DNA of 64,000 bases from Astropecten irregularis. Lineage: Eukaryota > Echinodermata > Asteroidea > Paxillosida > Astropectinidae. Under the pieces are notes generated by a model that did not search any database, was not told the origin of the DNA, and saw nothing but the letters and a program-made list of their open reading frames with translations. A program made the translations under genes and the position numbers. Shown here piece by piece: positions 40,101 to 55,100 of this stretch. Numbering within the stretch: position 1 is the stretch's first letter; each line of letters begins with the position of its first letter. Where the stretch lies: the NCBI GenBank assembly GCA_963971285.1, contig OZ020244.1:7130001-7194000 (forward strand), given 5' to 3'.

Positions 40101-43100
40101 AGACGATTGTTACTTTTGACAATTGTTTCAACAGATCTCTATATGAAGACTTGAAAGCTCATCAAAAGCAATATAAACACACAAAGCCACCTGCAACATT
40201 TGTACAACCAACAGCCCCCTCCCCAAAACAATTATTAATTTTTAAGTCATTGAAAAGTGAACAGAAATTAATTAACAGGAGCGGGAAACCACCCAGCAAC
40301 CTCTAGAATACTGTACCGGCAATCTTTACCATGTTTACCAACTGAGCTATCCAGCCAAAACAGTTTCTCAGGTTGCAGCATTGCTGCGTATATCTTATAT
40401 GATCCTTGGGATATAGCGGTGTGTGCGTGGTTTCATGGCTTTTGAATGCCAAACGAACAAATATAATTGACTATTGGGGACACCACCAATGTCGGGCTGG
40501 ATGGCTCAGTTGGTTGAGTGCCTGTACAGTATTCAGGAAGTCGATGGGTTGCATCACGCTGAAGTCAATTTTTCTTTGTTCACTTTTCAATGACTTAAAA
40601 CAATAATAATTTAAATAATATCGGAGACATGAGAGGCAGGTGCACAATCAGTTTTCCGACTATCACTAGAACAGAATGATGTCCAGCATTTCATATAGCA
40701 ATGATTTATCTCACCCCGTCTTTGTGTGTGACTTCAGCCATGATTCCAGCTAGCGTATAGATAGGTCGTGTGGCATTCAGTGTGTATGCATCCATATGTG
40801 TAGGGATGGTGTGTAGCTTCATTAGGTAACGTGCAAAATCCACATCTCTTAAAGACTGGTCATTCAGCTGTAAAAACAACAATAAAGAAAAGTAAACAAT
40901 ATTTTCAAATACAAAGGAATTCAACCTTATTGTCATAGCCATTTGTACCCTCAAAGATGATGTACCAATTTGCCAGTGTTATAGTACTCGTACTCCAGTA
41001 CAACTCGAGTATCATTTTTACTTGAGTACTTGCACTCGTACACGAACGTCCAAGTACTCGCACTGGAACTATGGTTCTTGTACTCAGGCTACAAAATACT
41101 TGTAACTCGACACTATCGATCTCGATACTTGGCACTCGTACTCGATTTACAGTACTCGGTGGATACAGATAAGTGAAAAAGGTGATCAATGTCATGCAAT
41201 GTCATGTTGCTGGTCAGACGTTTCGGCTGCTGGTAATGCAGTCGACTTGCTTGTTTCGTTTTCTTTGTTTTCTTTTTTACTTATTCAAACATCTTTATTT
41301 CAAATACGAAAATGGGGTTCAATCCAGTGGAGTTAAAACAAAAAGAGCATGAGTAATATACGTAAATGTAATATTATTTCAGACACTCCCCTAAGATGTC
41401 ACAAACTCAATTTCAAATAGATTTTCTTTACAATAACCCCTCCTTATATATAAAGCAAACTTTATAGTCTATTATTTTGGAACACATTTTCAATTAAGTA
41501 CTATTTAACCATTGAAAGACATGTATCCCTAACATTCAATGTCTTACATTAGTTGATTTTCAAACCAATAATTCTTTCTCAAATGACATCATTTGAAGAA
41601 ATAATAGTAATGATCATATGAATTTATGATGAACAAAAGCGGTGTTCAATGAGCTCATACTCCTGGAATTCAAGCTGCTGCATCAGTTCCTTTGAAAGTA
41701 TGCAACATGAAAATGCTGCTATGTGTATGGGTTATATAAGCATTCACTCAGACTGGTTTACGAGAAGAACTCGTGCCAAGGTACACTGCTGAAAGACATA
41801 AGCACAGGTCTAAATTACCTCAAAGTCAGCTTCCTGAAATGCTTGGTCAGTGGGTACAAATACTGTGAAGAGCCCCTCCCTGCTTAGCAGATATCCCATA
41901 GTCAGGTCCAACAGGTCAATTGCTGTATTCAATGTACCTTCTAATGGCCCATCAGGGTTGCTGTTAAGATCACGAAGCACCTGGTTAGGAAAATAGGACA
42001 ATGTACTTTCAAATGAGACATCAAACAGAGAAATAATGGATACACAAAATGCAAGTGATTACATACATTTAAAATTTACAAAACGTTGATCTAATTGGGG
42101 ATGACAAAATATTCTAAATTCCAAATGCTGCTGCTTACAAGTAGATTGAGAGTAGTAAATGGACTCGTACAGAACTTATGCATCTTATGAATGTTTATTT
42201 ATTAATTTCCATGTTTAAACTTGATGCAAAATGCATGCATCCCATGGTGAAAATCTTTCAATTCACTCTCTGTTTGTAAAAAACAAAAAACAATTGGCTC
42301 ATGTGTAGATTCTACAAAACATTGCTTTGCTCGTGAAAATTCCAACTCTGGGGAATTATGTACACGTGTATTAGGAAATCAACTCGAACAAGTATGATTA
42401 GGAAATTTAAGAAAATGAATGTTTTAGCTTCATACCTCCATTATACTTCCATAGCAGGCATGCCCATCACCTTTAAATCCCTCTAGACATTGGCACTGTG
42501 CATGTCCCTCTGGTGTCATGATGCATACAGAATGAGGTGGACAATTGGGAGAGGTAGAACCTGTGCAGAGATTGATCCGCTGACAATTGGCATCATAACC
42601 ATCCTCACACTCACAATGATACTAACAGAGTAAACAAAACAAACAGATAAAATACGTCAAATCAACATTTCCAAAGACGAACCGGCATCTAAAGGACTTT
42701 TCACACAAAGCTAAAAAAAAAACTTGCAACCATTGAGCAATTTTCTCATGGTTGCAAAATCTTTCAAAAGTGTTATCATGTGAAAGGACACTAATGCTTG
42801 AGAGTGAGTGACGTCCCTGGTGAATCCCTAAGAGGTCCAGACTTGTGACAAAATCCTCTGCTAGCAGAATATTTCTCAAGGGATCCTTGAGATTTATCGT
42901 GTGAATGAAGAAATGCCTCTTTGTCATGTTTGTACGACGTCCTGTGCGAGGCGCTTTGCAATGTGCATGCGTGGTAACGCTGTTTCAAGGCCTTTGCACA
43001 TGTTGCAGACCAAGCGCGAAAAAGGCCTTATGTGACATCTTGGTGTACGGCATTTGACAGAAAGTGATTAAACCAAACATTTGAATGACATTGAAACCTT

Positions 43101-46100
43101 TACTTCCAGAATACACTATATACAATGCTATGCATTTATCCACAAACAACATTTCAGACTTGACCCCAGTGTTGCCAGTAAATTTATTTTAAAATGCAAA
43201 TTTTAGAGGTGATACTAGTGAAGTTTCCACCTAATTATAACCACCACATAAAGTTATGGCAACATTTGGAAAGTGTAATTGTTAAGGTAAAATTTGGTAA
43301 ATTGACTTTATGTTCAATGCAATAAATATTTCTTGATAATATATTTTCCAAGACTGGTGCAGTAGTTGTACATATTTTGACATATGTATACATGTAAATA
43401 TTCCAATACATGTACATGTAAGTTGTTGGAAAATGTGCACTGTTCAATTGTAATTTGCTCTGTGCATTTTCAACCCTGAGCCAACCCAGGTAGGACAGGC
43501 TAACCAATCAACCCTGGTAGGGACCAGGGTTGTAAATCTCAACCCGGTTCCAAACTGCATTTTGTGCCATGATCTGTGTCAAAGAGATGTGACAAGGAAG
43601 TTACACATACCTGACCAGGGCCATCAAAGACACACTTGGTGGATGGAGGCAGACACGGTGAAAACTGCTGCTGACAATGGTTAATAGGATAACATTCCAC
43701 TCCATCTCCATAGTAACCATCCATACATGAACATGTATGTTTGCCTGGTGAAACATGAGTGCAAACAGCATGTGCACTACAGATTGCTGTGTGCCAACAG
43801 GGATCATCCTCTGTAGTATTCAAGGAAAATACCGTCACATACTGAACTCAAGTTACAATGGGACACTTTGGAGAACCGGTCTTCAAGTCAACAGCGCATG
43901 CGCAGTAATTGCGCACGCAATTGTGAGCATGCGCGCGTTGTTTTGCGACTGCGCTGTTTTGCGTGCGCCTGCGCTGTTGACTTGAAGACCGGTTCTCCAA
44001 AGTCTCCCATTGTTACATCATGTATGATAATGCCACCAGTTTCTCTGTTGTGGACTCTTTCACTCTTCACACATATGTAAAAGATGGACCTTATCGAAGA
44101 TAGCCTGTTTTCGGCACCACGCTTGCGCACACAAAAGATAGTGGGTAATCTTGTGGATTTGTACATCACTCAGGCTGTGCCCTGGCAAAAATTTTACCCA
44201 GAATGCTTTGCACATAGGTACCGCGTTTGGCAGTTTGGGTACGTTTTGTGCTATCTTCGATAAGGTCCATGCAAGAGGAAGGGGGGAATGTTTTCTTGAG
44301 GGATTAATTTTCCAAGTATTTCCTTGAAAGATTAATATTACTTTTTAAGTATGTCTACTAGGACATTAGTGAATCCCACATTCACTATTAAAACAAACCT
44401 GCAAAATAAGCCTGAAAAACTACAGACTACCTGGCATTGAGCATTGTTTGCATTCAAATGCTTCACATTTCATTTCTGTACATGATCATTGTACATGAGC
44501 CTATAGTCTGAGTCTGTGCACTATGACACCAGGATGGAATGGTATGGGAAACACACTGCAGTTCAGGTGAAAACATTTAGCATTATTTTTTTATATCTCA
44601 TCTTGTAAAGTGCTGTGTAATGCTAACTTTGCATACTGAGCAATTAATATACCGGTATACAAACGTTCTTGTCTGCTGCTGCTGCTATATTTTATGTAGA
44701 CAAAAACCATCAAAGTTCTTAAACTTTGAGCAAAGTCAAGTCTGTAACATTGATTTACAAAGTGAAGGAATCACAAATGGATACATGGTATCCAAAACCA
44801 GTCATTGCTTCCATACCTACACACGAGTCTCTTCCATCCCCTGAGTAGCCTGGACTGCAGACACATTGTGGATCTTCCAAATCTGTGACAGGGGGTGAAC
44901 AGATCGCGAAGGGGTGGCATGCAGGCTCTCCACAACTTATCTTGGCTAAAAGGAGAATTATACATTTTCAAACTATTACCCAGTACACCATGTGCAATAA
45001 TATACACACAGTTCATGAGAACCATTCTAGGCTGGGAAGCTAGCAGTTTGCCTCAATGTTCATCAAATAACTAGACGGGAAACTGACTGGATTAATTTTA
45101 ATTATCTAAGCGAACAATTTAAAATTGACTAGAACGGAATTCCAACCAGTGACCCCTGGTGCCCGCATTATTAGCGTCCAGCTAACTGCACACATGCCCA
45201 GCCAGATGAACTCCATTCAACCGGTGAATGATATTGAGGCCAGTAAAAAAACGTAAAACAAAAAATATCCCGTGACTGAAGGGGATATATACTGAACTGA
45301 ACTGATGTTGGTTGGCCCTTGATGCAAAATGGAGACCTGAATCAAATCAAAGTTGTATGTCTTTCTATGAAGACTCAAATATTTATTTATATCTTGGGTT
45401 TACCTGCTCAGTGAGATGCACTGTTTCCCAGAGGTTCCCAGCAATTACAATATGAATTATGAAGGATGGTGCTACACGTGACCGAGAAGCAGGCTTTCAT
45501 GGGCGCCCTTTGGCAGCCAGCCACATCAAGCCATATATGATCACGAAGCACAGCTTAAGATCGAAAGTGTTTGGTTTTTTGTGGAGGGAGGAAAACCAGA
45601 GAACCCGGAGAAAAACCCTTGAAGCATAGGAGAGAACCAAACGCACAACTCTACTCACATATGACCCAAGCCGGTGTGGCGGTCTCAGCTGACTCCCCGT
45701 CTCAGCTGCCCCCCTTACTAAATATAGTACCAATACGTCATGCTATCTCTGCGCACAACAATGGTAAAGTCGTCCGTTTAAGTGTCGTACTGAGCTGTGG
45801 TCGAGCTGTGCATTCCACGCTACACAACACAACAGGTTTTTTCCTTCTTTTGAAGGCCATTGCTTCTGTGTGATTTATTACACAATACTACAGGAAAGGA
45901 ATGGACACGCTACAAAAACACTGAACCAGGGGTTTTAACGTAAAGACTTGACTTGTAAAGACAAGTCAAGGAAGGGGAGGGGGTGAATAAAAGGGAAGAA
46001 ACAGAAAGAAGGGGGGAGAAGACAGGCATGGGAAAAGAAATTTGGGGAGGGGGGGTGGTTTGGTTTAATAGTTCGGGGTCAAATGGTTGAAGGTTGACAG

Positions 46101-49100
46101 ATGGAACAGTGGGTAGACATAAATTAACCCATCATAGGATGTAGGACGAAGTGCTATTTGTTTTAAATTGGACCTGTAGACCCTTATATAAATTGACGAA
46201 TATTCCCCAGAGAATACTCACTCTACGTACCCAAGAGAATACTTCATTAAAGTAATTATTGAATTAATAGCATCAACTAATCTCTCGCTATATGAGGCAC
46301 GGTACCGTGCGATAGTTACTGTAGTCATGGGGGACATCTCAGCATGGGAGACCAACGAGACCATGCACGTGTCGGACTGAACTGTCTCCCTAAGTCAGGG
46401 GAGACAGCTGAGACGGGGAGTCAGCTGAGACCGCCACACCGGGATCGAACCTGGGCCAAATTGGTGTATCATTACTTGGACGTACAAGTACCAGAACATG
46501 ATTCAGAATCACTTTCCCTACCAACTGAGCTGTCCAGCCCTATGTTGGTGCCAGTGTCCCCAATAGTCAATTATGTTTAGAATACTTAGTCATAACATTT
46601 ATGTAACCAAGTGATGAACAGGCAACACGAGGATGGATGATGACAAAGTTTGGTTAAGTTCCGTGCTGTGAGACACTTTGATATATAAAACGACAGCCAA
46701 TTACCATGGACATGTATACACAACCACTCTGTAAAGAGTAATTAATTTAAATAATTAGTCTGGCTGCTCACATTTAGAATCTGATATTTTACATCATGTT
46801 CCAAATTCTCAAAGAGAGTCACATCAAGTTGTGCATAATGTTGTAAGTAAGTTGTGTACATACCTTGGTCACACCTTGGTCCCTGGTACCCTGCAGCACA
46901 TAAACAAAATCCATCACCAGTAGCCCCTGCATTGCAGACTCCATAAACACAGTCACAAACTGTAAGAAAATAGTCAACAATAATTTTGTGATAACAACAA
47001 TTTGATTCCTTGAAGCATATATAACATAGATCCCTCCATTCAAACAAATGATGCAATTTCTTTTCCAGTTGACTGAAAACTGTTCTCAGGTAAAATCATC
47101 GACTTTACAAAACTATATGTTGACAAGCAGACTGTGTCATGTGTGTTGTTAACATTTTGTTGAATGTTTTGAAATTTTGCAGAATGCCCCCTATACAGTA
47201 CTCCGAGCACACGGTTTTGAATGGTGCCCTCTTTTGATTAAAACAAGAAACTGCGGTGGTGTTTATCGATCTACACTGTAAATGCACTACAACTCCGGCT
47301 TGGTGCGTTGTGCACGATTTACTCCTGAACTCAAGTAATAAGAAATACTGTAAAATGACATTAAATTCCGAGTGCACAAATTGTGCATACATTTTGATAG
47401 GAAAAAACTAATACAGTGTTGTTGTTTGTAAATTTACTTCTTGAAATTCCATAAGCATGCACCAGTACATGCACGCTGTACATTGATTGTAGTTGTAGAA
47501 CAAGTGTCCCTTGTTTGGTACGTCCAAATTACAGTTAACGCCAGTGTTGTAGTGGAGTCCTCAAATCCGAGTACAGAGTACTCCGAGTACTTCGGGGTCC
47601 GAGTACTGGGCCGAGTCCGAGTACATTGCTTCCCAGGCCAAGTCCTAAGTATCGAGTCCGAGTACATTCAAGGCCGAGTACAGGGCCGAGTCCGAGTACC
47701 AAAGTTCGAGTTTTGGGCCGAGTACATGCACAAAACCAATGCACACTACCAACAAATGCAGTTCATGACAGTCGTGTTTTATACATCTCTTCATTACACA
47801 ACAAGGTCAGCAGGTAAAGGAAACAAAAACAACTGCCCTTTATTCTAAAGCATATAATACATATTTCATACGGAACACACAGATACAACAAGCCTGAATG
47901 TTGCTCTCTTGACTTTTATCAAAGTTACAGGGTATAAAAAAGATGGTGATGGTACAAATATAATGGTAAAACCTTTTCTGCCTAAAATGTTGTTTTTAAA
48001 AAGGAAAGAAAAAATAATAAATCACAAGCCAAAAACACTTTGGATCTCAGGGTGAGATCAAAGCTCCTAATATGTTTTCTAAAAAAAAAAAAAAGTGGGC
48101 ACTGTAAGGGACCGGATATTTGCTATATCTTCCTTGATATTTTGCCCATAAATCTGTACTTCTTTGACAAAAACGAAGTGTATGGAGTAAACACAATTAT
48201 GTACCGATTGAGAATGTACCATGGACTGTTATACATACATATAGCGCATCATTTTGACCCAACCATAATTGGGCATTGGGCCCGACAATGGATATCATGC
48301 TACCGCGCTTACGATATGTTTGAGGTTGAGCAATGTCATCGACGAAAAGGTGACTGTATTCAATTTTTTTTTTTTAATTGTCGAGTACTGGGATCGAGTA
48401 CCGAGAACTTAATATCGAGTACGTCAAAAATTCAAGTACATCGGGTCGAGTACGGGCCAAGTACATTTTGTTTTCGAGTACTTTTAATCGAGTACGGGCC
48501 AAGTACTTTGGTGGACTCGAGTTGTACTCGAGTACGAGTACGAGTACTACAACACTGGTTAACGCCATGGCTAAGGGCCATCACGACATGGCTAAGGGCT
48601 GTTATGTCACTGTGCTAGGGTATGTACATGTAGGGGCTAAGATGCAAACCAAGGCAAATTGTTCCCTTCTTGCACAAGATGCATTTTGCTCAGTTTGATT
48701 CTAGACAAAAAATAGCAATTACATGTTAATAGCGTTCTGCACTAATGACGTCACACCATGCATGCACGTGCACACATACTCCCAATCACCACACATTTGC
48801 ATGGCCGGTTGCAATGTTTGTCTGAGGTTCTGTGCTATTTTTAGCGCAAGTATGCAGTGCTATTGACTACCTTCCATGCAAAGTGCTGTACATGTTCTAT
48901 TCGTACTGGTACACCTACATGTATGCACATGGAGCATGCATATTTTCCTTACAGTACATGTATTTTGTTTTGTCATCTGTTCCTAGCTCTATGGTTTTGT
49001 CAAACTTAAAGACTGAGTGAAATAGTGCACATCCTGTACTCCCGCCTTGTTACCTCAGACAGGAAACCATTATGAGAAAGAATGACAGGAAGTGGAGACA

Positions 49101-52100
49101 TAAGAGAGACTGTCACCGGTCACTAGACTTAGTCCAGTCTCAAACAAAAAGAGATCAACTTTAATTGTTGATACAAGAAATCATGCAATCTTGGCCAGAA
49201 ACAGGTCAGAATCTCCATATTAAAATAAGCCCACAATTTAAAACAAAAACCACACAGTTCAAACCAGAACAACTATGATGTCATCCAATAGGAACAAACG
49301 GTACATTGTTAATTAATGTACATATGTAGTGTAATTTTCCACTTTCAAATGTTTGGCCCTATAATTCTGTAACACACATAATTGTCACTTGAGGATGTTT
49401 ATACAATGAGCTACCAAATACCAACAGCAGGAAGTGAGTTCATTCATCCCACTCACAATGGCAGATCCTTTATCAATCCTACAATTAGAGTATTTAGATA
49501 CCGGTCAGGTCCCAATGTATAAGTCTCTACATTATATGTAAGTCCTGCAGTCAAATGGGATGGAAGATTAATGCTTTTCCTTCCTTCCCAGTTATCTTTC
49601 AGTTGTTACATCATTTCAGCTTCCAGTACTGTACCATATTATTACATGTGAAGCTTTACTGAGTGAATACTTGTATCTTAAATGACATGGGGTAATCAAT
49701 AATGAAATCATGTTCCTAATACAGGTAATTCATTGACATCCAACACTCAACCAAAGTGACTCACCAAGATCCACGTAAAAGCAGGCCCTGGTTTTTACTT
49801 ATAAGTTATAAAGTCTTGGTTCACGACGTGAATGTACGAACTAGTGCTGTGCATTTTCGGAGCTTTTGAAAACTGGACACCGCTTTGAAAAAATTATCTG
49901 ATCATTTTGAAAATGATGCTGATAATGTGCACGATCAATGGATGCATAGCACGTGCTGTAGGAAAAGTGTGTAAAACATGCTACAACAATCATTGCGGTG
50001 ACGTATTTATAAAATGTGAGTTTCTATTCTACAGAATATTCAGTCAAGAGTCGTTCATAACTTGCTCAGCGTGATATCACATTTCTTACCGCAAAATCAG
50101 CACTAAAGCCGGCCCCGACCAACCGTACCAAGCGCAACTTGACTGCACCAAATATACACGTTGTATACATATGTACATGTACGTCATAATTGGCTTGCAC
50201 TTCCTGCCCGACTGCGAATTCATGACTGTGTACTTCACTGGTGCACGTTTGTATGCTTTGAATGGTGCAGCGCGGATACAATCGTGGAATTTTCTGGATG
50301 CAATAATGCTGCATGGGTCGGGCCATGCAGCCATGTGGTGTGTATGCGGTGTGCATGATGCATCGTACGCAATATGTTTACGTCTTTGTGCGATCGTCAT
50401 TTTCAGAGGGCTTTTCACAATATTTCTTTAATCAAGTATGTGTAAATGTACGTAAAGACCTCTCTGTAGCAACATCTTGGGAATCCTGTAAAGGCCGTGA
50501 GTTGCGTGCGCACCTCGTTATGTAGCGCGCTACGTCGTCTCCATTGTGACACACTGTTAAATATGTATGATTACATGCATTGGCCTACACACACATGTAA
50601 CATGTACAAGTATGTTAATTGGCTCAACTTCAAAAGTAACGCATGTGCAGTGTGGTTTCCCCCATTTTCTGGGGGAGATTTTACAGGATTCCCAAAACGT
50701 TGTTACAGACAGGTCAGTATGTGCGTGAGTGCGGATCACCTGTACATGTACATACATGTACAGTGTACGTGCGTGAGGGTCAGTGCGGGTAATCAATTTG
50801 TATGTCCGGGTATCCACACCAACAACATCCTGAACCAAGACTAAGTTGTACTGTGCAAACTACACAATGCACTTTACATTAACTTTACAAGCCTGCTGGA
50901 GCTATCACCAGTTGATATTCTGCATGATAGACCTATAGCTACTTGCCATGAGCCCATGACTTGTGTAATTTTGTGTTTTCTCAAACCAATGCGTAATAAA
51001 CATCTGTGGGAAAGTGGTTAAAATGTATTGAAACCAAAATCATCAACTGGCTTTGAACTATTTTCAATAAAAGAAAATTGAACCGTACCTTGATCACAGT
51101 TTGGCCCATAAACGTCATCTCTTGCACACAGTTGACATGAGACTCCAGTAAATGCTGGATTACACTGGCACTGAGTGGCCTGTGTATCACCTTGACACCT
51201 CCCCCGTCCATTGCAGGCATTGCTAGAACCACCAGGGCATTCTGTAACCAATTGAGCAACCAAACCCAAACCATACACATTAATTTCTTTTAAATTATTT
51301 GTAATTTATGATTATTTATTTCATTTATATTTATTCAATTCAATTAGTCTGGAGAGCCCCTTTGAGAGGAATAATTCCTTTTGGGCAATCCTCCGGGAGC
51401 TAATTGGATTCTTATGTAGTTATTGTATTTGTTTTGTCCTGTTCTACTGTAAGTGTTAATTGTTGTTCTTGTTCTTTGTAACTTGTTCTTCCCGAGAAAT
51501 GAAATAAATACTAAATACTAAATAGGGCCTACTAAAAAACATGTAGAGCACATTGTAGCATATCACGGTGATAAACTGTATACCAAACATGCCAAATAAC
51601 CACAAGGGAAACTGAATGAATTTTAAAGTCATTGAAAAGTGAACAAAGAGAAATTGACTGGAGCGGGATTCGAATCGGGATTCCAGTCAATTTGTCTTTG
51701 TTGACTTTTCAATGTTTGTATACCATTACTAGGTAATGGCAGGTATCAGTTTTTTACATTATGATAAAAAGTACTAGGAACAGATTGTGCAAAAGGGACA
51801 AATCACCAACATTTCTCAAACAGGTGATACAGTTCTAATTCAAAAACCTTTAGGCCTTAATAATGTAACACTGCTGAACATTTTTCAACAGTTTTCTTTA
51901 CATTTTTTTCTTATCACTTAATTTTCAAGGGTGATGCACAATCTATTTGTCATTTAACAGACTCAAATATTTACAGGACAAATCCCAAGCCCTGTGTTGA
52001 TTCATAATGTACCCCATAGAGACTGTACCAATGTTTCTGGTGTGATAAAAGAATACATTTTTAAAAATGAATTTTAGTAAAATGATTGTAGTCACTTGAC

Positions 52101-55100
52101 TTTTTTTTTCAGCCAACAATTTCAAAATAGTCTCGCATCATGTGTTTTATTAATTGGTTGCTGTATAATTATTTGTGTGCCATACTAACAATATACCATG
52201 TACATGTTCGTGGGGTATTCTGCAATTACTCCCATCTTTCCCCAAAAGTACATTTTTGTCTCAAAAAGTTATGGGTCAATTACAATGCACGAGCTTAATA
52301 TATTATGCGTACAAGAATCAGGAACAAATCTAATTTGTGACTTCATTATTTATATTTAGTAGAAGAAGGTGCTGCAACATTTTACCCAAATTTCATCAGT
52401 CAATTATTGTTTTAAAAACCAATATAGTATTATTACGGTACTCCTTTCTAGCCATGTCATGCATGTAGCCTTCTAGCCAACCGTTAGACTACATCTTTAC
52501 ATGGGTTTTCAAAACAACAATTCATAGATGAAATTTGGTGAAACCTTGCAGCACCTACCTCTACTCCCAGACATTGAATTTGCCTGAATTAATTTTTTTT
52601 TCTCATCCTCGCACAAATCTGTTATAAAATGCTCTTTGCATTCCCGTTTTTGTAACCGAACTGACCCACAACTTATCGAGAAAATTGACTTTCTGAGTCA
52701 CCAGAAAGGCACAAAGAGGGGGTCATCTTAGTCACCGATTTGCGCTCATATCTACCAACAACAACTAATAGTATTGACTATTGGCCAACATCTTGTTTGG
52801 CATCTTGCTTCAATAGCAAATTGGACCATTCCATTAATTGCAAGGAAGGTGTCCATTGTTATCAGTTGTTGTTGGTAGAGCTCTGTCATACATGTCATAA
52901 GTCGTCTATAGTTGTCAGCTTATTGGTAAGGTACCTAGTCTTGTCCAAGACGTTGATTATGCGCTAGTCCCTCCAAACAATTACCCGACCCACGTGAACA
53001 AAGTGGACCATTCCACCGCCCTACGAAATATCAACGTCTTGTTGGTTTACTCTGGTGTCACGTGACGAAGACTGAGCGTGACCTCTGTGGGTAAAAATTG
53101 CGTATTCATTGAGGTCAACAACGGGGTGCAATGCGCTGTTTTGGTCAGCGTCCAATCCACGCACGTGGTATGGCGTGATATACCAGTGCATATCACGTAA
53201 TGAAACTCAGCCGCAACCGTTATTGCCATGGAGCAATAACAACAGATAGCTCCATGGTCATTACCAAAGCCATGGCTTGATTATACTTCGATCAACTGTC
53301 ATGCGGCACAAAAAGATTTCGAGAAATTGTAGGATATGAATAAGCCGTATTTTACAGCTTTTTGGGTTATCCTCGGGCTTTTGTTATTCGTTATTTATTG
53401 TGTATTTCATGTGTACAGTACTTTTGTAACTATGTTGCCAAAATAAATGAATTAATGAAGGGATGAATGAAATAATTTCACTGAATTATGATACCATGGA
53501 GTCTGTTCCCGGGCTCCATGAAGACACGGAATGATTTCGAGGGGCACGGTTAGTAAATTTATTCCATTCCCAAGTTGTCTAAGAGCCTTGTTGTTCTCCG
53601 GAAAACTCTCGAATCCCCGACATTTGTGTTGCAAAATCCAAGGCCTCCAAATTCAATACGATCCGTCAGCAGCCATGGTACGATATCAATGAAGGCCTAC
53701 ATACGGCACATGTAATTTACAAGTACTGTAAATACACGTGTGTATGCGTACTGTATATAATGCTTGCGATGTCGCTGCGGTACTAGACTTCATCCCCATG
53801 CAAATTTTCTAAATATATTAATGCAAATAAGGCTACGTCATGATGGGCCGACTTCGCGGGGGGTTATTGCCCAGAATTTTCCGGGCAGTTTGGAGTAAAT
53901 GGACAAGACGGTATTACAGGCTTGTGTGCGTGGCGTAGACGTATCTCGGGTCGTTTGTTGTGTTAACACGTACACGTACGTGCGATCTGTTGGCCAGGTA
54001 CAAATACGTAATACCGTCTTGAACAAGACTATAAGCAGATAAGGTACCCTCCAAAGAGTACCGTATGTATGCACAGAGGGGGGATGGGGTTGGTAGCGAT
54101 GCATACGCCATGTGTATAGAGGAGTCTAAAAAGTAATGGAAGGCCCCTAAATTGTATTACCACACAGAGAAGAATTCTAAGTCCTAACGTTAGAAGAACT
54201 TAGCTTAGAGTTAGAGCAACGTACAATTGTGTATTTTCATGAGATGCTGATGTTTAGAGCAATTTTGAATTTAACATTCATTTGGGATTTTTGTAACCGC
54301 AGCACGTAGCAATCTTCACTTCAGTTAGGCCTAGGTTGGACATAAGGCCTTTTCACACTATCTCCTTTTCGATCCGTGTTGAAACCAACCCGGAACCACC
54401 CCGGTTCAGCCCGTCATGTTTTTGAACCGGATCGAAGAGATGCAAAATTCACACTACATTTATGGAGAACCGGCTCGTTACAACACAGATCACGCGTCAC
54501 ACGGCCCAAAATGCAGTTTGGAACCGGGTTGAGATTTTCAACCCAGCTCCCTACCAGGGTTGATTTCGATCCGGCTAGACTGTCCTACCCGGGTTGGCTC
54601 GTGGTTGAAAATATTCAAGTGTGAAAAGGGTTTAAAAAAATCTTGGGGTTCGATCCGGTTCCAACCCCAAGATTTTGGATAGTGTGAAAAGCCCTTTAAA
54701 ACAAGTCACGTTGGACAATTGCGCAGGTTGAAAGATTGCGCTCAACACTCGTACTACTAGCAGACTTAGCTAAATGTAGCATATAGCAGAACTAGAGTAG
54801 ACGGCTCCTATGTGACCTGCTCAAGGAGGAGCCTTCTTGATCTAGGACTTACAAGTAGCTGGTATTAACTAGTAGGCCTACTCCCCTACTGCACTGTTAC
54901 TTATATTGAGGCCAAACATCAGAGTCAAGAATAAAAATTAGTACAGCACCTTGCACCAGTTTATGGGAAAACTCACCTAAACACATTGGACCCCAGAATC
55001 CAGAACAACACTCATATCTCTTTTCCGTCAACTGACACTGTTGACTGCAGCCTGTTATCTCCATGAAAATGCCTGAAACTGCAGGGAGTTGACACCCTCT

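Noticed and set aside
40496..40575. Functional tRNA gene
   Set aside because: A and B boxes are present, but the arms do not fold into a full cloverleaf and the unit is part of a repeated element.
48040..48618. 192-codon plus-strand open frame
   Set aside because: It lies inside the hAT-like element and crosses GAGTAC repeats, a poly-A run and a TTAA MITE fragment; no protein motif.
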